Position numbers and translations under genes: made by a program. Positions 11,188-21,479 of a stretch of DNA of 64,000 nt are shown one piece after another. Numbering within the stretch: position 1 is the stretch's first letter; every line of letters starts with the position of its first letter. The DNA lies in NCBI GenBank assembly GCA_032209605.1, contig JASFXZ010000038.1, positions 3,596,001-3,660,000 on the forward strand, read 5' to 3'. Origin of the DNA: Mactromeris polynyma (Eukaryota; Mollusca; Bivalvia; Venerida; Mactridae). The notes beneath the pieces are model-generated. The model was not told the DNA's origin. It searched no databases and saw nothing but the letters and a program-made list of their open reading frames with translations.

Positions 11188-11712
11188 ATGTTTAGATTCA
11201 GCAATCAATGGCGACACAAACTATTTGGCCAGGTCAGCACTAAAAAACTTCCAAAAATCCCGGAGCCAACAACTGCTGAAAAAGTAGCTATGATTGAAAG
11301 TCTGTTCAAAAGCCAATCAAAGGCTTCAGTGTTGACTGTCAGTGCTAAATACCAAGAACATTTTCTACCCAAAATACTTCAAGATGGCCAGTTGCCCGAA
11401 CCACTGTTAAATTTGAAAAATGAAAAATACTTGGAGATGGGTTCAGTTGAATTAAGAGAAGAATGTAAAAAAATGTATGAAATTATTAATGTGACCAAAG
11501 AACAATGTACAAATGTAGAGATAATGACACGAGAACAAGCCAAATGTAAAGAGTGGCATCAACTTAGAATGGGCCAAATTACCGCATCCAATATGAAAGC
11601 AGTTTGTTCTTCATCCCTTGAAAACCCAGCCATTTCCACCATCCAAGCCATATGTGGCATACCAAAATTTAAAAACCATGCAACAATCAATGGGTGCAAA
11701 CATGAACAAGAT
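11188..11712 (+). pseudogene. YqaJ-type exonuclease N-terminal part, fused to piggyBac sequence
   Basis: The open frame from 11188 has LPEPLLNL, then MTREQAKCKEWHQLRMGQIT followed by ASNMKAVC, and GCKHEQD. This is the YqaJ viral-recombinase nuclease pattern (R..R.G.ITAS and a G-C-x-H-E box). In animals such genes ride on ISL2EU-like DNA transposons or stand alone. The downstream nuclease residues (D and ExK) are missing because the frame runs without a stop into piggyBac sequence at about 11712-11725. The protein would therefore be a nuclease stub joined to a transposase piece. Confidence 0.68.
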
Positions 11713-12628
11713 CTTGGATTCCGACAGTACCTACCTTCCAAGCCAATCAAGTGGGGAGTGAAAGTTTGGACACTTGCGGAGAGTCACATCGGCTACATAC
11801 ACCAGTTCCAAGTATACACAGGCAAGGAGGGTAACCAGGAGAAAGGACTTACTCACAGAGTAGTCACTGATCTCATTAGCCATGTCCAACACAAGAACAT
11901 CTGCATGTTTATGGACAACTTTTATACAAGTCCTACATTGGTCTCCGAGCTACTGATGAGGGGGTGTCTATGGCTGTGGAACAGTTTGTGCCAATCGAAA
12001 GGGCCTGCCAAATGTACTGCAGCCAAGGAACATCAGGCTGGACAAACATGAATATCGTTTGACGCAGAAAGACAACCTGAGTTGTCGCATATGGCTAGAC
12101 ACAAAAGCGGTGATGGTCCTGACCAATTTCGACGATCCTGAATCTACTGATACAGTCAATCGACGCTCGGGAAATGCACGCTAGCAGTAAATCAGGGTTC
12201 CCAAGATGCTTGCCGACTACCAGAAGAACATGAAAGGGGTAGACCTGTCTGACCAGATGATTGGCTACCACATGATTAACCATCGCTCAAGAAAATGGTG
12301 ATGCAGACTGTTTTTTCACTTTATGATGGGCAGTGCACTGAACGCATACATCATCGCAAAGGATTACAACCCCGAAGTGGTGTATAGGGAATGGCCCAAC
12401 ATTCAGGACATCATGGAGGACCTGGCTGATGGCTTGATTGGTGAATTTCGGTCTGGAAAGAACGCTCCAACCGTGGACAATGCAAGGCCACCTCAACGAC
12501 AAGACATGGAGCGATTGTTTGAAAAGGAGAAGGTCTGTGTCGAATGCAGGTCCAAGTCCAATCGTGGTCAACGGGTTGGGACATCCAAGTTTGGGCGTGT
12601 ACAGTGCAATGTGCCTGTACATCATTAG
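11713..12628 (+). pseudogene. piggyBac-type transposase (DDE_Tnp_1_7) relic
   Basis: In frame with the YqaJ part it reads QYLPSKPIKWGVKVWTLAES, QFQVYTGKEGNQEKG and CMFMDNFYTSP, containing the second catalytic Asp. After frameshifts near 11970 and stops near 12180, the third Asp block follows (KNMKGVDLSDQMIGYHMINH). A 101-codon frame from about 12323 starts with HFMMGSALNAYIIAKD and ends in a Cys-rich tail (CVEC...C) that resembles the piggyBac C-terminal zinc finger but lacks later Cys. The first Asp block is missing. Excision and integration at TTAA would be the family role; this copy is dead. Confidence 0.75.
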
Positions 12629-12782
12629 TGCTTCCCTGCTCATATTATTAGAGCAAACACAGGGGTGAAAGTTGAAAATCCTAAAAAATTTGTTGGGGGC
12701 CTGAGGGCCTCCAGGACCCCCGGTGGCTCCAGGGAAAAGCCTTATCCAAGTGCTCAGAACTTTTGTTTCTTGCGGCATTTTT

Positions 12783-13232
12783 TTGGTGAGGAGTACCAGG
12801 GAAAGAACCTTGGCTCCGATGTCGAAGTGAAGAAATGATAGGTTAAACGCATGACACTTGTGAGGCAATCAGTGTTACAAGAAGTTGAAATTATAAGCCA
12901 CAAAAGACATCCAAACATTGTTTTATTGATGGGATACACCATACAAGCAGACTATCTGTGTATTCTTACAGAATTCATTCAGTCCTTATTTGGACGATGT
13001 TCTGTTCGGAGACTCAGGGTATGAACTATCCTTGCCACAGAAACATTTGTGTTGCTAGTATGCCAGGCTTTATCGTACTTGCACAATCGTAATCCCGCTA
13101 CTATACATAGGGATATTAAGCAAGAGAACATTCTACTTTCAAAAAACTTTGAACATTGCCAATGTTTGTGATATGGGATAATCCGAACCGAAGGCCATCA
13201 GTTTACTAGTCTTAAGACAATCTACGGAGAAT
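12783..13232 (+). pseudogene. protein kinase domain relic
   Basis: Reading across stops, one finds an N-lobe segment (VKRMT, then LQEVEIISHKRHPNIVLLMG), a hinge-like LCILTEFI, and the C-lobe VCQALSYLHNRNPATIHRD followed by IKQENILLS. H-R-D-x-K-x-x-N is the catalytic loop of Ser/Thr or Tyr kinases. In a +1 frame CDMG stands where DFG is expected. A TGA at about 13021 and the frameshift at CDMG inactivate it. The Gly loop and the end of the C-lobe are missing. No intron signals interrupt it, so it could be a retrocopy fragment. The subfamily is not resolved. Confidence 0.68.
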
Positions 13233-13282
13233 AAGTTACAAATGGATGGTCAACCCTGGCATACAACTATTGGCCCAGAGAA

Positions 13283-13421
13283 GGCAATATCACCTTGTTG
13301 AGCAGAAAAAGGACTGTAGGGGTTGTATATATATGTGGGTTAGTGTAATATTACCTTAGTAAACAGAAAAAGACTGAGGTTGTATACATATGCGGGTTAG
13401 TGCAATATTACCTTAGTGAAC
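13283..13421 (+). repeat. tandem repeat of about 60 bp, just over 2 copies
   Basis: Units containing GTGGGTTAGTGTAATATTAC and CCTTAGTAAACAGAAAAA are repeated with small changes (GCGGGTTAGTGCAATATTAC in the second), preceded by a partial unit near 13283. Confidence 0.75.
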
Positions 13422-13680
13422 AGAATGAGGCCTGCAGTGATTATAGAAATGAGGTTCTAGAATATTGTGTTTTATTCATATGTGTAATTATTCAATAAGA
13501 ATGTAATTTAAATTACAAATAAAATGTACGTTGTACATTAATAATTTATTAAGATACATGTAACAATGTGAATGTGCTTTTGAAGAATTGACGCCCTCTG
13601 TTTCCATTTTGCAAAGCGCCCATACGCGTTAATAAGGATAAATACGGTATGTAAAAATGCATGATGGGATTAACAGACCT

Positions 13681-14422
13681 TTAAATTTATCCATCATTCA
13701 GGTTTGATGGGGAAGGATGTAACCACATTGCTGCACTTTTGTATGCCATTGGGACATAATTATCTAACAAAAGGTAAGATGGTCTACTAGCCCCAACATC
13801 CATAAAATGTATTTAATGGAACAACCCAAGGAAAATAAAACTAACCCCAAAAAAGTCCCAGGATCTGACATTTAAGAAATCCATTCATGGCAAAGACATA
13901 CCCTCTGTTAAAAGAGTGCTACATGTGTACAGTGTGGAGACAACTGTAAATGTAGAGCGATTTAAGGAAAACTTCCAATGCTGGAGTGTGAAAGTTTGGC
14001 TCTTCCCAAACTGCATAATATTCAGTTCACTTATCATGACAATGTAAATCTGCAGTCTCCTGGGTGCCAAAGAATGCTTGAAACTTACTTCGATTCTCTA
14101 CATTTAATTGAGGAGCAATGCTTTTATATAGAAAGTCTAACATGCAGACAAAGTGTCTCTGATTATTGGTTTGATGCTCGCTCAGAAAGATAATGACAGC
14201 TTCAAACTTCGGAATAATTTGCAAAATGAAAGCAGACACAAAGCCATATTCTTTACTCGAAGACATTCTGGGTTATAAGACATTTGAATCAAGTCATACA
14301 GTATATGAAAAAACAACATGAAACAGCATCAAGGCGCACATATCTACAACATATTAAAGAAGATCACCCTGGCTTGACAGTGAAAAAGTGCGGACTTCTT
14401 ACTACATCAGAGTTTCCGTAAT
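13681..14422 (+). pseudogene. SWIM zinc finger plus YqaJ exonuclease relic
   Basis: A short exon-like segment (about 13698-13765) reads RFDGEGCNHIAALLYAIGT, the C-x-H half of a SWIM finger. From about 13840 the sequence KSIHGKDIPSVKRVLHVYSV leads on to QSVSDYWFDARSER and, after a 1-nt shift, IMTASNFGIICKMKADTK, the R..R.xITASN block of YqaJ nucleases. The order SWIM-YqaJ is that of animal YqaJ/SWIM proteins. Frameshifts and stops kill the copy. Two related pieces exist at 11188 and 32745-33490. Confidence 0.62.
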
Positions 14423-14559
14423 GTAAGACACATGCCAATTGTTTGCATGTGTGAAACTATTTATACATAAATACTGATTTTTATTCCAACATAAATAAAA
14501 TAAATCCTCATTGAGTCGCTACTTTGCCTCCTGACTTGGGACCATTTTTATATTTCAAC

Positions 14560-15063
14560 GTTTAATATCAGCCGGACGAGCTGATGAGGACCGCCATCAA
14601 CAGCGAGGTTCGTTTCAACATCAGCTTATCATTACACGTCGGATGTGTAGTAGTCCATTACATTAGTGTTCCATAGAAATTCGACAATAATTGCAAGAAA
14701 TACAGGTTTTAATTATTGTAGAATTGTGATAATTCTTTGTCGGAATGTCCAAACGAGATAATTTATTTGTCTCATAGTTCATAGTGAGTGGTGTCACCAG
14801 TTGTCAATATAAATATGCACAGCACTTCTGTTTTATTACTACTGTTATTGCAACCATGGCTTCAACAACTCAGTATTTATGCTTATCATGTTCAAGATCA
14901 TCCGTCCAACAGACGTCTTCGACCAGCTGTTCGGGGTTCACGCCTTTGTGAAGAAGGAGGACTGCATAAAGCAGGTTCCCCTCGCATTGTGTTCATGTCA
15001 CGGAAGCGGAAGAAGGACTACAAAAAAGTATTGAAGGGAGATATTTATTTATTTAAAAATAAT
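14560..15063 (+). pseudogene. MULE-type (Mutator, FLYWCH-like) transposase fragment
   Basis: A first piece at about 14566-14620 reads ADELMRTAINSEVRFN. A second, around 14884-15030, reads FKIIRPTDVFDQLFGVHAFV, then KKEDCIKQVP and, after a 1-nt shift, FMSRKRKKDYKKVLK. The motif xQLFxVHAFVK..xxKQVPLVFxLMSxRxKxDY is the region around the first catalytic Asp block of animal MULE transposases. The DDE core downstream is not present. It is a partial, frameshifted relic. Confidence 0.5.
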
Positions 15064-15066
15064 TGA

Positions 15067-15830
15067 TAACAGTAAATATATTGCACCTTATTGTAAAACA
15101 TGTATAAAACATTTTAACTCTAAATAGCAGCAAATAAAAGTGTATGAATAATTTCTGAAGTACATTTTAAAAGTTAAACGTTCGACCCCTAGTTACATGG
15201 TGTATGGTGAAACAGGTTGTCTGCCCTTGAAACTTGACATAGAAGAAAAAGTTATTTTCCTTTTGGTCAAGAATATGCAAAATTGACGAACATGCTTTAC
15301 CAAAAAAAACTCTCATCCCTTGTTTACAGAAACGTTTTCTCACTGACGACAAATATGAATGATGAAACATTGAAAAACAAATTTCCGTGGATGTACACAT
15401 TGAAATCTATTTTAGGTAACAGTGGAAAGTGAGATTCAGGAAGGTGATTTAGTGCTGATGCAGCAGAAAAAAGTGAATAAAATGTCACAAAGTTTTTCGC
15501 AAATGGTAAATCAAATAATGATGGGCCACTAAGGCCAAGTGATTCAGAGAGTTTTATCCAGTCTACCTGCTTAGTGTGCATTATCATTTATTTGCCAGTT
15601 TAGGGTTTAGTTTACATACCCTTTCATATATAATTATATGGTACTGGTGAGGGACATATCACAGCATTTGATACATGATGTATCCTTGTTAGTACTATAG
15701 CATGTGCATCTTTTAATACATCATGTTATGTTTCCAGATGAAACCTAAGACAAGAAGAACTAAGTGAATAGCGTCCGCAACAACATCTTCGTGCCATTGC
15801 TGTGATAACAGTGAGCCAAAAAGAAGGAAG
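15067..15830. other. non-coding stretch containing one copy of a 54-bp duplication
   Basis: No gene is supported. Positions 15495-15548 are identical to 16362-16415. The rest is AT-rich. Confidence 0.6.
15495..15548 (+). repeat. 54-bp direct duplication, copy 1
   Basis: Identical over 54 bases to 16362-16415, starting TTTCGCAAATGGTAAATC. The flanks on both sides differ. Copy 2 lies inside the ORF1-like relic at its homology break. Confidence 0.9.
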
Positions 15831-16605
15831 TTGGACAACACAGTTACAGAAACTGTTGACCCTATATTCAATAGTGAAGGGGAACATGCAACACCACTAA
15901 CATCCAGTAATAGAAATGCGTTCGTAGCAGATCAGCATAGGATAGCCAACACAGTAGAGTTTGGCATACCAGGTGCTGGTGTCTCAGCAGACATTGACTC
16001 TGATGATTCCTCATCTTCAGATGAGGAGGAGGACCTCATACCAGATTTCAGGCAAACTATTGCCTCTCATTCTAATGGCATTATGGCAGGTAATGTCATT
16101 CAATTTAATGAGCCGATAAGTACTCCCATTTTTAATCAAATTAAGAAATCGATTAGGAAAGACATTTGGAGGCACAAATTTATAGACTTATCTACCCTGT
16201 TACCAAATACCAACATGGCTCACCAGACGCCACAATACACATTACAAATGGACAGCCATTCCAATTTATCCCTAAGCCCATCAGCCAACAAGAAAAAAAT
16301 CACCAACATAGAAACTTGGACATCAGCATTCGTCAGATTCACAGCCATTTATGCTGCAAAATTTCGCAAATGGTAAATCAAATAATGATGGGCCACTAAG
16401 GCCAAGTGATTCAGAAATTCATTCAGGAAATGTATTCAAAGATGGAAATATTACTAGTTTTCAAAATAAAAATGGGTATGACCACGACCAATTAAACATG
16501 TCATTCAACAAAGAATATGGATCTATTCCATCTCAAAATGATAACTTTGATCAAAACATTGATCTTGACGAACCAGAAGATGATGAACAACCTGAGATAG
16601 AATAA
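15831..16605 (+). pseudogene. ORF1-like relic of a mobile element (acidic N-terminus, RKDIWRHKFIDLSTLLP block)
   Basis: A 181-codon frame starts with an acidic Ser/Asp stretch (DSDDSSSSDEEEDLIPDF), then has IRKDIWRHKFIDLSTLLP and TNIETWTSAFVRFTAIYAAKF. The pattern (K..IW..EFIDL..LL ... W..AF..F..IY) matches the small N-terminal ORF found beside tyrosine-recombinase type elements in animals. Homology stops at YAAKF, exactly where the 54-bp duplicated segment (16362) begins. The continuing frame (to 16605) is Asp/Asn-rich and unrecognised. The assignment is from memory of the family pattern and moderately uncertain. Confidence 0.45.
16362..16415 (+). repeat. 54-bp direct duplication, copy 2
   Basis: Second copy of the block at 15495-15548, about 867 bp apart. 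It coincides with the point where recognisable ORF1-like homology ends. Confidence 0.9.
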
Positions 16606-17240
16606 ACAACACAAGTGAAACAATCTAGACCTAAACAGATGTGTAAATTACCAGAGAGATATTCTGACTTTGTAATGAAGTAAATTATAGACTGAACTGA
16701 GTACTTAAACAATATTGGATCATATAGACAATATATGTGTTGTAACAATTTGTTATAAGGATTGGGATAAATCATAGACAACAACATGTTATAAATATTA
16801 AATGTACCTAGTATTGGTTATCACTGGACTTGACGAACAGTTATTCTTGTTATTAATTGAGTATGTGAAAGTATCTTTTATTTTGTATATACATGTGGGG
16901 TAAAACATGAATGTTTTCAAAAAAAATATTTGATAATGTCTTTTCAATTTGATTTGGGGAGGAATTGTAGTATTGTGTATCTGTCAAGTCATGTAGGGGA
17001 GACTACTCATACCGGTCATCTTGACCACATGCTCTTTGTATTACGAACAAGCTTGGTGTTTGTCTTTGAGATAGTTCACTCATTTGATTATTACACGGAA
17101 ACTGCATACAAACAAGATTGTGTTTGTCTTTGTTTGCGCTGTTTAAATACATCATAACAAGCTTTTAGGCTATATAATATAGTAGAGAGAATGACAAATG
17201 TTCAAATATTGTTTAATGAAGAAATTCGTTTTAACATAAA
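16606..17240. other. AT-rich non-coding stretch
   Basis: I see no gene, repeat array or structured element here. A 75-codon frame (16930-17157) has no recognisable features. Confidence 0.5.
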
Positions 17241-17312
17241 TGATGGAACGTAAAATTGCTCTTTTTGGTGACAGTTATATCACCCTAGGAAGATTTTGTC
17301 AATATGACTTGA
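17241..17312 (+). CDS. N-terminal exon of an SGNH hydrolase-like protein
   Basis: A short frame from ATG at about 17242 reads MERKIALFGDSYITLGRFCQ and then YDLK, ending at a GTAAGTTACAG-like donor (gtaagt at 17313). G-D-S-x-I/H is block I of SGNH hydrolases (nucleophile Ser). The matching C-terminal block (D-x-V-H-L-N) occurs at 25440-25675 on the same strand. The intervening 8 kb is mobile-element debris. It may be one gene with an expanded intron. Function beyond the fold is unknown. Confidence 0.42.
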
Positions 17313-17472
17313 AGGTAAGTTACAGTATAAATAAACGTCACACAACTAATTCTTCGACATAACATAACTGATATCTTAAATTCGTAATATAACAAGATTG
17401 ATGTAATATTAAGGATCAGAAACATATCTAATGCCATTTATTTGTAATTTCATTATGAATTATAATCAATAT

Positions 17473-18692
17473 TCATCTGTCGATATGGTGCCCCTCGTTC
17501 CATTCTCTCTGACAGAGGCAAGAACTTTATGTCTAAACTTGTGAGTGCATTATGTGAACTGTTTAATATTAAAAGGTATTTCATAAGTTCTTACCACCCT
17601 CAAACCAATGCAACAGTTGAACGTACAAATAGTACCTTAGCCAAAACATTAGCGGCATATGTTGATGAAAACCAAATGAACTGGCCAGACCTTATCCCCA
17701 GTGTCATGATGGCATTTAGGGCCACACCAGCCACAGAATCAACTAGTTTTTCGCCATTCCGTTTAATCTTTGGTAAAGAAATGACCCTTCCGGTTGACAT
17801 TGATTTGTTGCCGAAGCCGTCATTACCTGTTCACACCAAACAATTCTTTGATAACCTCTTAGTGCAACTCAAGATTGCACGAGATATTGCAAAGAAAAAT
17901 ATGGAACTGATGAAAAACAAAACTAAACTTAGATTTGACAGAAAAGCTAAGGTACCAGACTTTCAAGTAAATGATAAAGTACTTGTGAGGCAATATGCAG
18001 TAAAACAAGGGTTGTCCCAAAAACTAAGTCATAAATATGATGGACCATATGTTATAACTAAAATAGGTCCAAATTTCACGTATGGACTTAAAAACTGTAA
18101 AACAGATAAAATAGTTAAGCCCCTTGTAAATGCCAAACGATTAAAGCATTATCAAGAAAATCTTGCTAATGATCTTTTGGTACAATCAGATGAAGAAAGT
18201 GATAGTGAAGATCAAACGAATGTTCCTCAGCCTGAAGCCAATCATGAGACAACTGTACAGCCTAATCAGCCGCCTGTTATAACTCATGATACTCAGACTG
18301 ATGTCAACCCCCAGTCTGTTGAGACAAATGGTCCTCGGACTAATATTCAGAAGTCCGTAGAGACCAACCGCCCACAGCCTGATAGTAGTAGGTCTACTGA
18401 GCATCAACTCGATCAGTCCCAAACTGAGCCTGCTCCGAGCCAAGAACCAGCTCAAATTGCTCCAAAAAAACTCATTACACCCAAACGTGTATTTAAAGTA
18501 AGCATGTATCAAGGTGAAAGATGGTTTAGATGTTACATAGAAGGTTGCAAATACTCAAAGTGGTACAAAGAGCATGAACTCGATCCAGAGTTTCTATGCG
18601 AATATTGGGAATCTTATACAAAATCTGGTCGTAAGCGAAAACGTAAGCATAATGCAAAAGTCTTCTGGAGAAGCAAACAATCTGAAGCGTAA
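17473..18692 (+). pseudogene. Ty3/gypsy integrase C-terminal half with long Gln/Thr/Pro-rich tail
   Basis: The open frame begins in the integrase core: CRYGAPRSILSDRGKNFMS carries the second catalytic Asp and SSYHPQTNATVERTNSTL carries the Glu. The first Asp and HHCC finger are missing. After the core come AFRATPATESTSFSPF and a GPYVITKIGPNFTYGLKN strand-rich (chromo/SH3-like) segment. The tail is a low-complexity region of about 130 residues, and at the end there is a WFRCYIEGCKYSKWYKEHEL block. The frame is intact for about 400 codons, which is more than the other relics in this part of the window. RT and RNase H are lost. It integrates retroelement DNA by family role. Confidence 0.82.
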
Positions 18693-18791
18693 TGATTCTT
18701 CAGCTGCTGGCTGCCATCTTGTATCTGTCGACAAACCCTAACTTGGTCGGTTGGGTATATTAGGTCGGCCATCAAATTCAAAATCTTTTTC

Positions 18792-19220
18792 TTGGTAGTG
18801 TCGTTGTACTTAGTGCTAACACACTATCAATCATTTTTTTGTTTCTTTTCAGATGGATACATGTTGAGTGCCTTCCTTGTTCTTATCTTTTTGATAGGAA
18901 TCATTTCTCCTGTTTCTGCATCCAATGTAATTCCAAGACTTAACTATGGAATTATATTTCAAGAAGAAGCCAAAGTCACATTGTCCCGTGAATACTGGCT
19001 GCACACTTACGAGATTTCCCTACCAGAATATGTAAACCTTCCTTCAATAGGTACCTGCCACAAAAGTAATGCAACTTGCCTTCTAATTGCTCATGTTTTG
19101 TCAAAGTTGAATGCTGTCCGTTTGGAAACTGAACATCGTTTAAACAACACTCTAGAGACAGTCCATAAACTTGTGCCTCATGCCAACTTTATTTGCTCCA
19201 AATTAACCCACGAGACCTGA
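18792..19220 (+). pseudogene. env-like ORF start downstream of the gypsy integrase (endogenous, truncated)
   Basis: After a polypyrimidine tract and TTTTCAG (18851), which could be the acceptor of a spliced subgenomic message, a frame shows a hydrophobic signal-peptide-like stretch (LSAFLVLIFLIGIISPVSAS) and then NVIPRLNYGIIFQEE and SREYWLHTYEISLP. This resembles the start of the surface-protein ORF of env-bearing Ty3/gypsy elements. It stops at TGA 19218-19220, where the sequence switches to a degraded duplicate of the upstream region. No fusion or transmembrane anchor region is present, so this is an old partial copy. Confidence 0.55.
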
Positions 19221-19230
19221 ATGTGTAGTT

Positions 19231-19640
19231 AAAGTAAGCATGTATCTAAGTCGAGGATGGTTCATAGAAGGTTATAAATAAGTTGTACAAAGAACATGAA
19301 CTAGATCTGGATTTTCTGTGCAAATATTGGAAATTTTATACTAAATCAAGTTTGGCGAAAACATAAAAAGAATACAAAAGTCTTCTGGAGAAGCAAACAG
19401 CCTGAAGAATAATAAACCTTCAGTGGGTGGCTGCCATCTTATATCTGTCAACAAACCCTAACTTGGTCAGTTAGGTATATTGGGTCGATCATCAAAATTT
19501 AAAATCTTTCTTCTGTTAGTGTTGTTGTACTTAGTGCTAAGGAATATTTTGGCCAAATATTCCGCCTCCCCTGTCTGACACACTATCAGTAATTTTTGTT
19601 TCTTTTCAGACAGATTCAATGCCAAGGTTGTCCTTATTGT
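19231..19640 (+). repeat. diverged duplicate of 18495-18890 (integrase tail to env start)
   Basis: From AAAGTAAGCATGTATCTAAG onward the sequence parallels 18497-18870 with many changes. It includes the shared GTCTTCTGGAGAAGCAAACA, GGCTGCCATCTT, and the TTTGTTTCTTTTCAG acceptor. It contains an extra insert (GGAATATTTTGGCCAAATATTCC palindrome, about 19531-19555). Coding frames are destroyed. Confidence 0.75.
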
Positions 19641-20138
19641 TTTTTTCTTTAAGGAATAACTTTTCCTGCTGCATCAATTTACTTTTGTCTCAATTATAAA
19701 TTTGCTTTCAAACTATAAGATGCCTAGTGCTATTTCAGATTTTAAGATAATTTAACTGTGGTTCAGACTATCCCATCATATATCTGACTACTGTGCAAAT
19801 TTCCTTAACTTAAATTGCACATATTCCAAATGTGGTTTCCATTAATATTGTTCAAGCAAGACAGCCCTACAAAATCTTACAAAGTCAATTCTTTGTGCAT
19901 ATTCATTGTGAACATAGTGGCTACCTGTCTCAAGTGCCATCCTCAGACGAATAAACCTGCGAAAAACATGTTCATTCCTACTATTAACAACATGCAATAT
20001 TTTTTATTTCTTTTAGCGACATTAAATGTCAATATATATGTAGTACCCAAATGGTCTACACCAATTGCTAGCATATAATAAAGGATGTCATCCAACAACA
20101 AGGGTTGAATTATCCCCATTTACAAAAATCTATGCATA
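19641..20138. other. non-coding, AT-rich
   Basis: Nothing recognised apart from the trailing edge of the duplicated env region. Confidence 0.5.
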
Positions 20139-20164
20139 GTGTATATAATTTATATTGAGCGCTC

Positions 20165-20745
20165 ACTTGTAGATACGTCTTTACATGTTTTTGGTATGTT
20201 TCAAGTTATATTGTACTTGTTTATATATATGTCTTTACATAAAACTAGTACATGTATCTTGTGGATGCGTCTTTGCATGTTTTTGGTATGTTTCAAGTTG
20301 TTGTATATGCTTTTATTTATCGTCGCCACCGGTTTCCCACATGGGCGACGCCTCCGGAAGAATGTTAGTCATATTAGATTTGGAGGATAGTGCATGATAC
20401 AGAAGATGCCCCAGTTCCAGAAGCACCCCTGGTTCTTTTACGTGCTCGATGTAAAGCATCATACACAGGACCTCGGTTTTTAAAGTCTCGTCCGAAAGAC
20501 TGTTAGTACGGTCAGTGATGGAGCGGGGAATCGAACCAGCGATCCCTGGATTACAAGTCCAGCGTTTTACCACTGGACCACTGATCCGCTACAATGTTTC
20601 AAGTTATATTGTACTTGTTTATATATATGTCTTTACATAAAACTAGTACATGTATCTTGTGGATACGTCTTTACATGTTTTTGGTATGTTTCAAGTTATA
20701 TTGTACTTGTTTAGATATATGTCTTTACATGTAACTAGTACATAT
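20165..20745 (+). repeat. imperfect tandem repeat of about 90 bp interrupted by a SINE
   Basis: Units of the form GGATACGTCTTTACATG, TTTTTGGTATGTTTCAAGTT, ATATTGTACTTGTTTATATA, TGTCTTTACATAAAACTAGT recur before (20165-20310) and after (20592-20745) the tRNA-headed element. Confidence 0.75.
20318..20591 (-). mobile_element. tRNA-derived SINE, Thr-TGT-like head
   Basis: Minus strand: the head at about 20591-20512 has A box TGGTCCAGTGG, a perfect anticodon stem (CTGGA/TCCAG, loop CTTGTAA, anticodon TGT) and B box GGTTCGATTCC. The T stem and acceptor do not pair, so it is not a tRNA gene. The body down to 20318 contains the CATACACAGGACCTCGG / TCGTCCGAAAGACT segment common in bivalve repeats. 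It sits inside the 90-bp tandem repeat. Confidence 0.68.
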
Positions 20746-21155
20746 ATCTCTTTAAGTTGTACCATGTAAATATATTTTATAATAATTATGTTTTTTCTGT
20801 ATGATCCATATTTTTTAAAAATTAACTTTGAGGGTCCAAAGTTACAGAAGTTGAGAGGAATTATCATGATGCATATTTTTGCTTATTTGTTTTATTACAT
20901 AATGCATCATAATACAGAAATATATTTTTCAAATTTCCCAACTTTACAAAATACATATTAATTTAATTTTGAGATTTTAAAGACATACTTAGTATCAAAA
21001 TAATTGTTGTTAAATATGGAGTATGAATTTCATAATTTTAAATATTAAATGTTGACTTTTTGTCAATATTGTTTAAATAGTTTTATAAATTAAAATATGT
21101 TTTATAAACAAAATCTGTAGGAATCATACAAGCCAAATCAGGTGTTTTTGCCTTA
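20746..21155. other. AT-rich non-coding
   Basis: No feature recognised. Confidence 0.5.
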
Positions 21156-21157
21156 TG

Positions 21158-21311
21158 GCTTTCCATTATCACCTATTGTTCAGTTGAGACAGTTTGTCAC
21201 CAACATCTCTTTATAATTGTCAAACTTAATTAAATTTTTCCATTATCACCTATTGTTCAGTTGAGACAGTTTTTCACCAACATCTCTTTATAATTGTCAA
21301 ACTTAATTACT
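21158..21311 (+). repeat. 77-78-bp tandem duplication
   Basis: The block TTTCCATTATCACCTATTGT...CAAACTTAATTA occurs twice in a row with one base change (GTTTGTCACC versus GTTTTTCACC). Confidence 0.9.
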
Positions 21312-21479
21312 ACCCATTATCTTCACAAGCTGTCAAGTTGAGACTAATCTCAACTTAGACAGGATATAAAATCTATGCTACAGCTTTGCCTTATGGCATC
21401 CGACCAGCCATTGGCTAAGTAATCAATTGACTGGCCCAATCAAATGTCTTAGGGTAAAGCTGGGGTTATTGTTTGACCA

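Noticed and set aside
12287..12868. 193-codon minus-strand ORF
   Set aside because: It is antisense to the piggyBac relic and flanking repeat, with no recognisable motif.
14575..14625. CTGATGAG in a possible hammerhead ribozyme
   Set aside because: The GAAA core strand and pairing stems are not found in the right positions on either strand, and the segment reads as MULE-like coding sequence.
20512..20591. functional tRNA-Thr gene
   Set aside because: The anticodon arm is perfect but the T stem and acceptor do not pair, and it continues into a SINE body.
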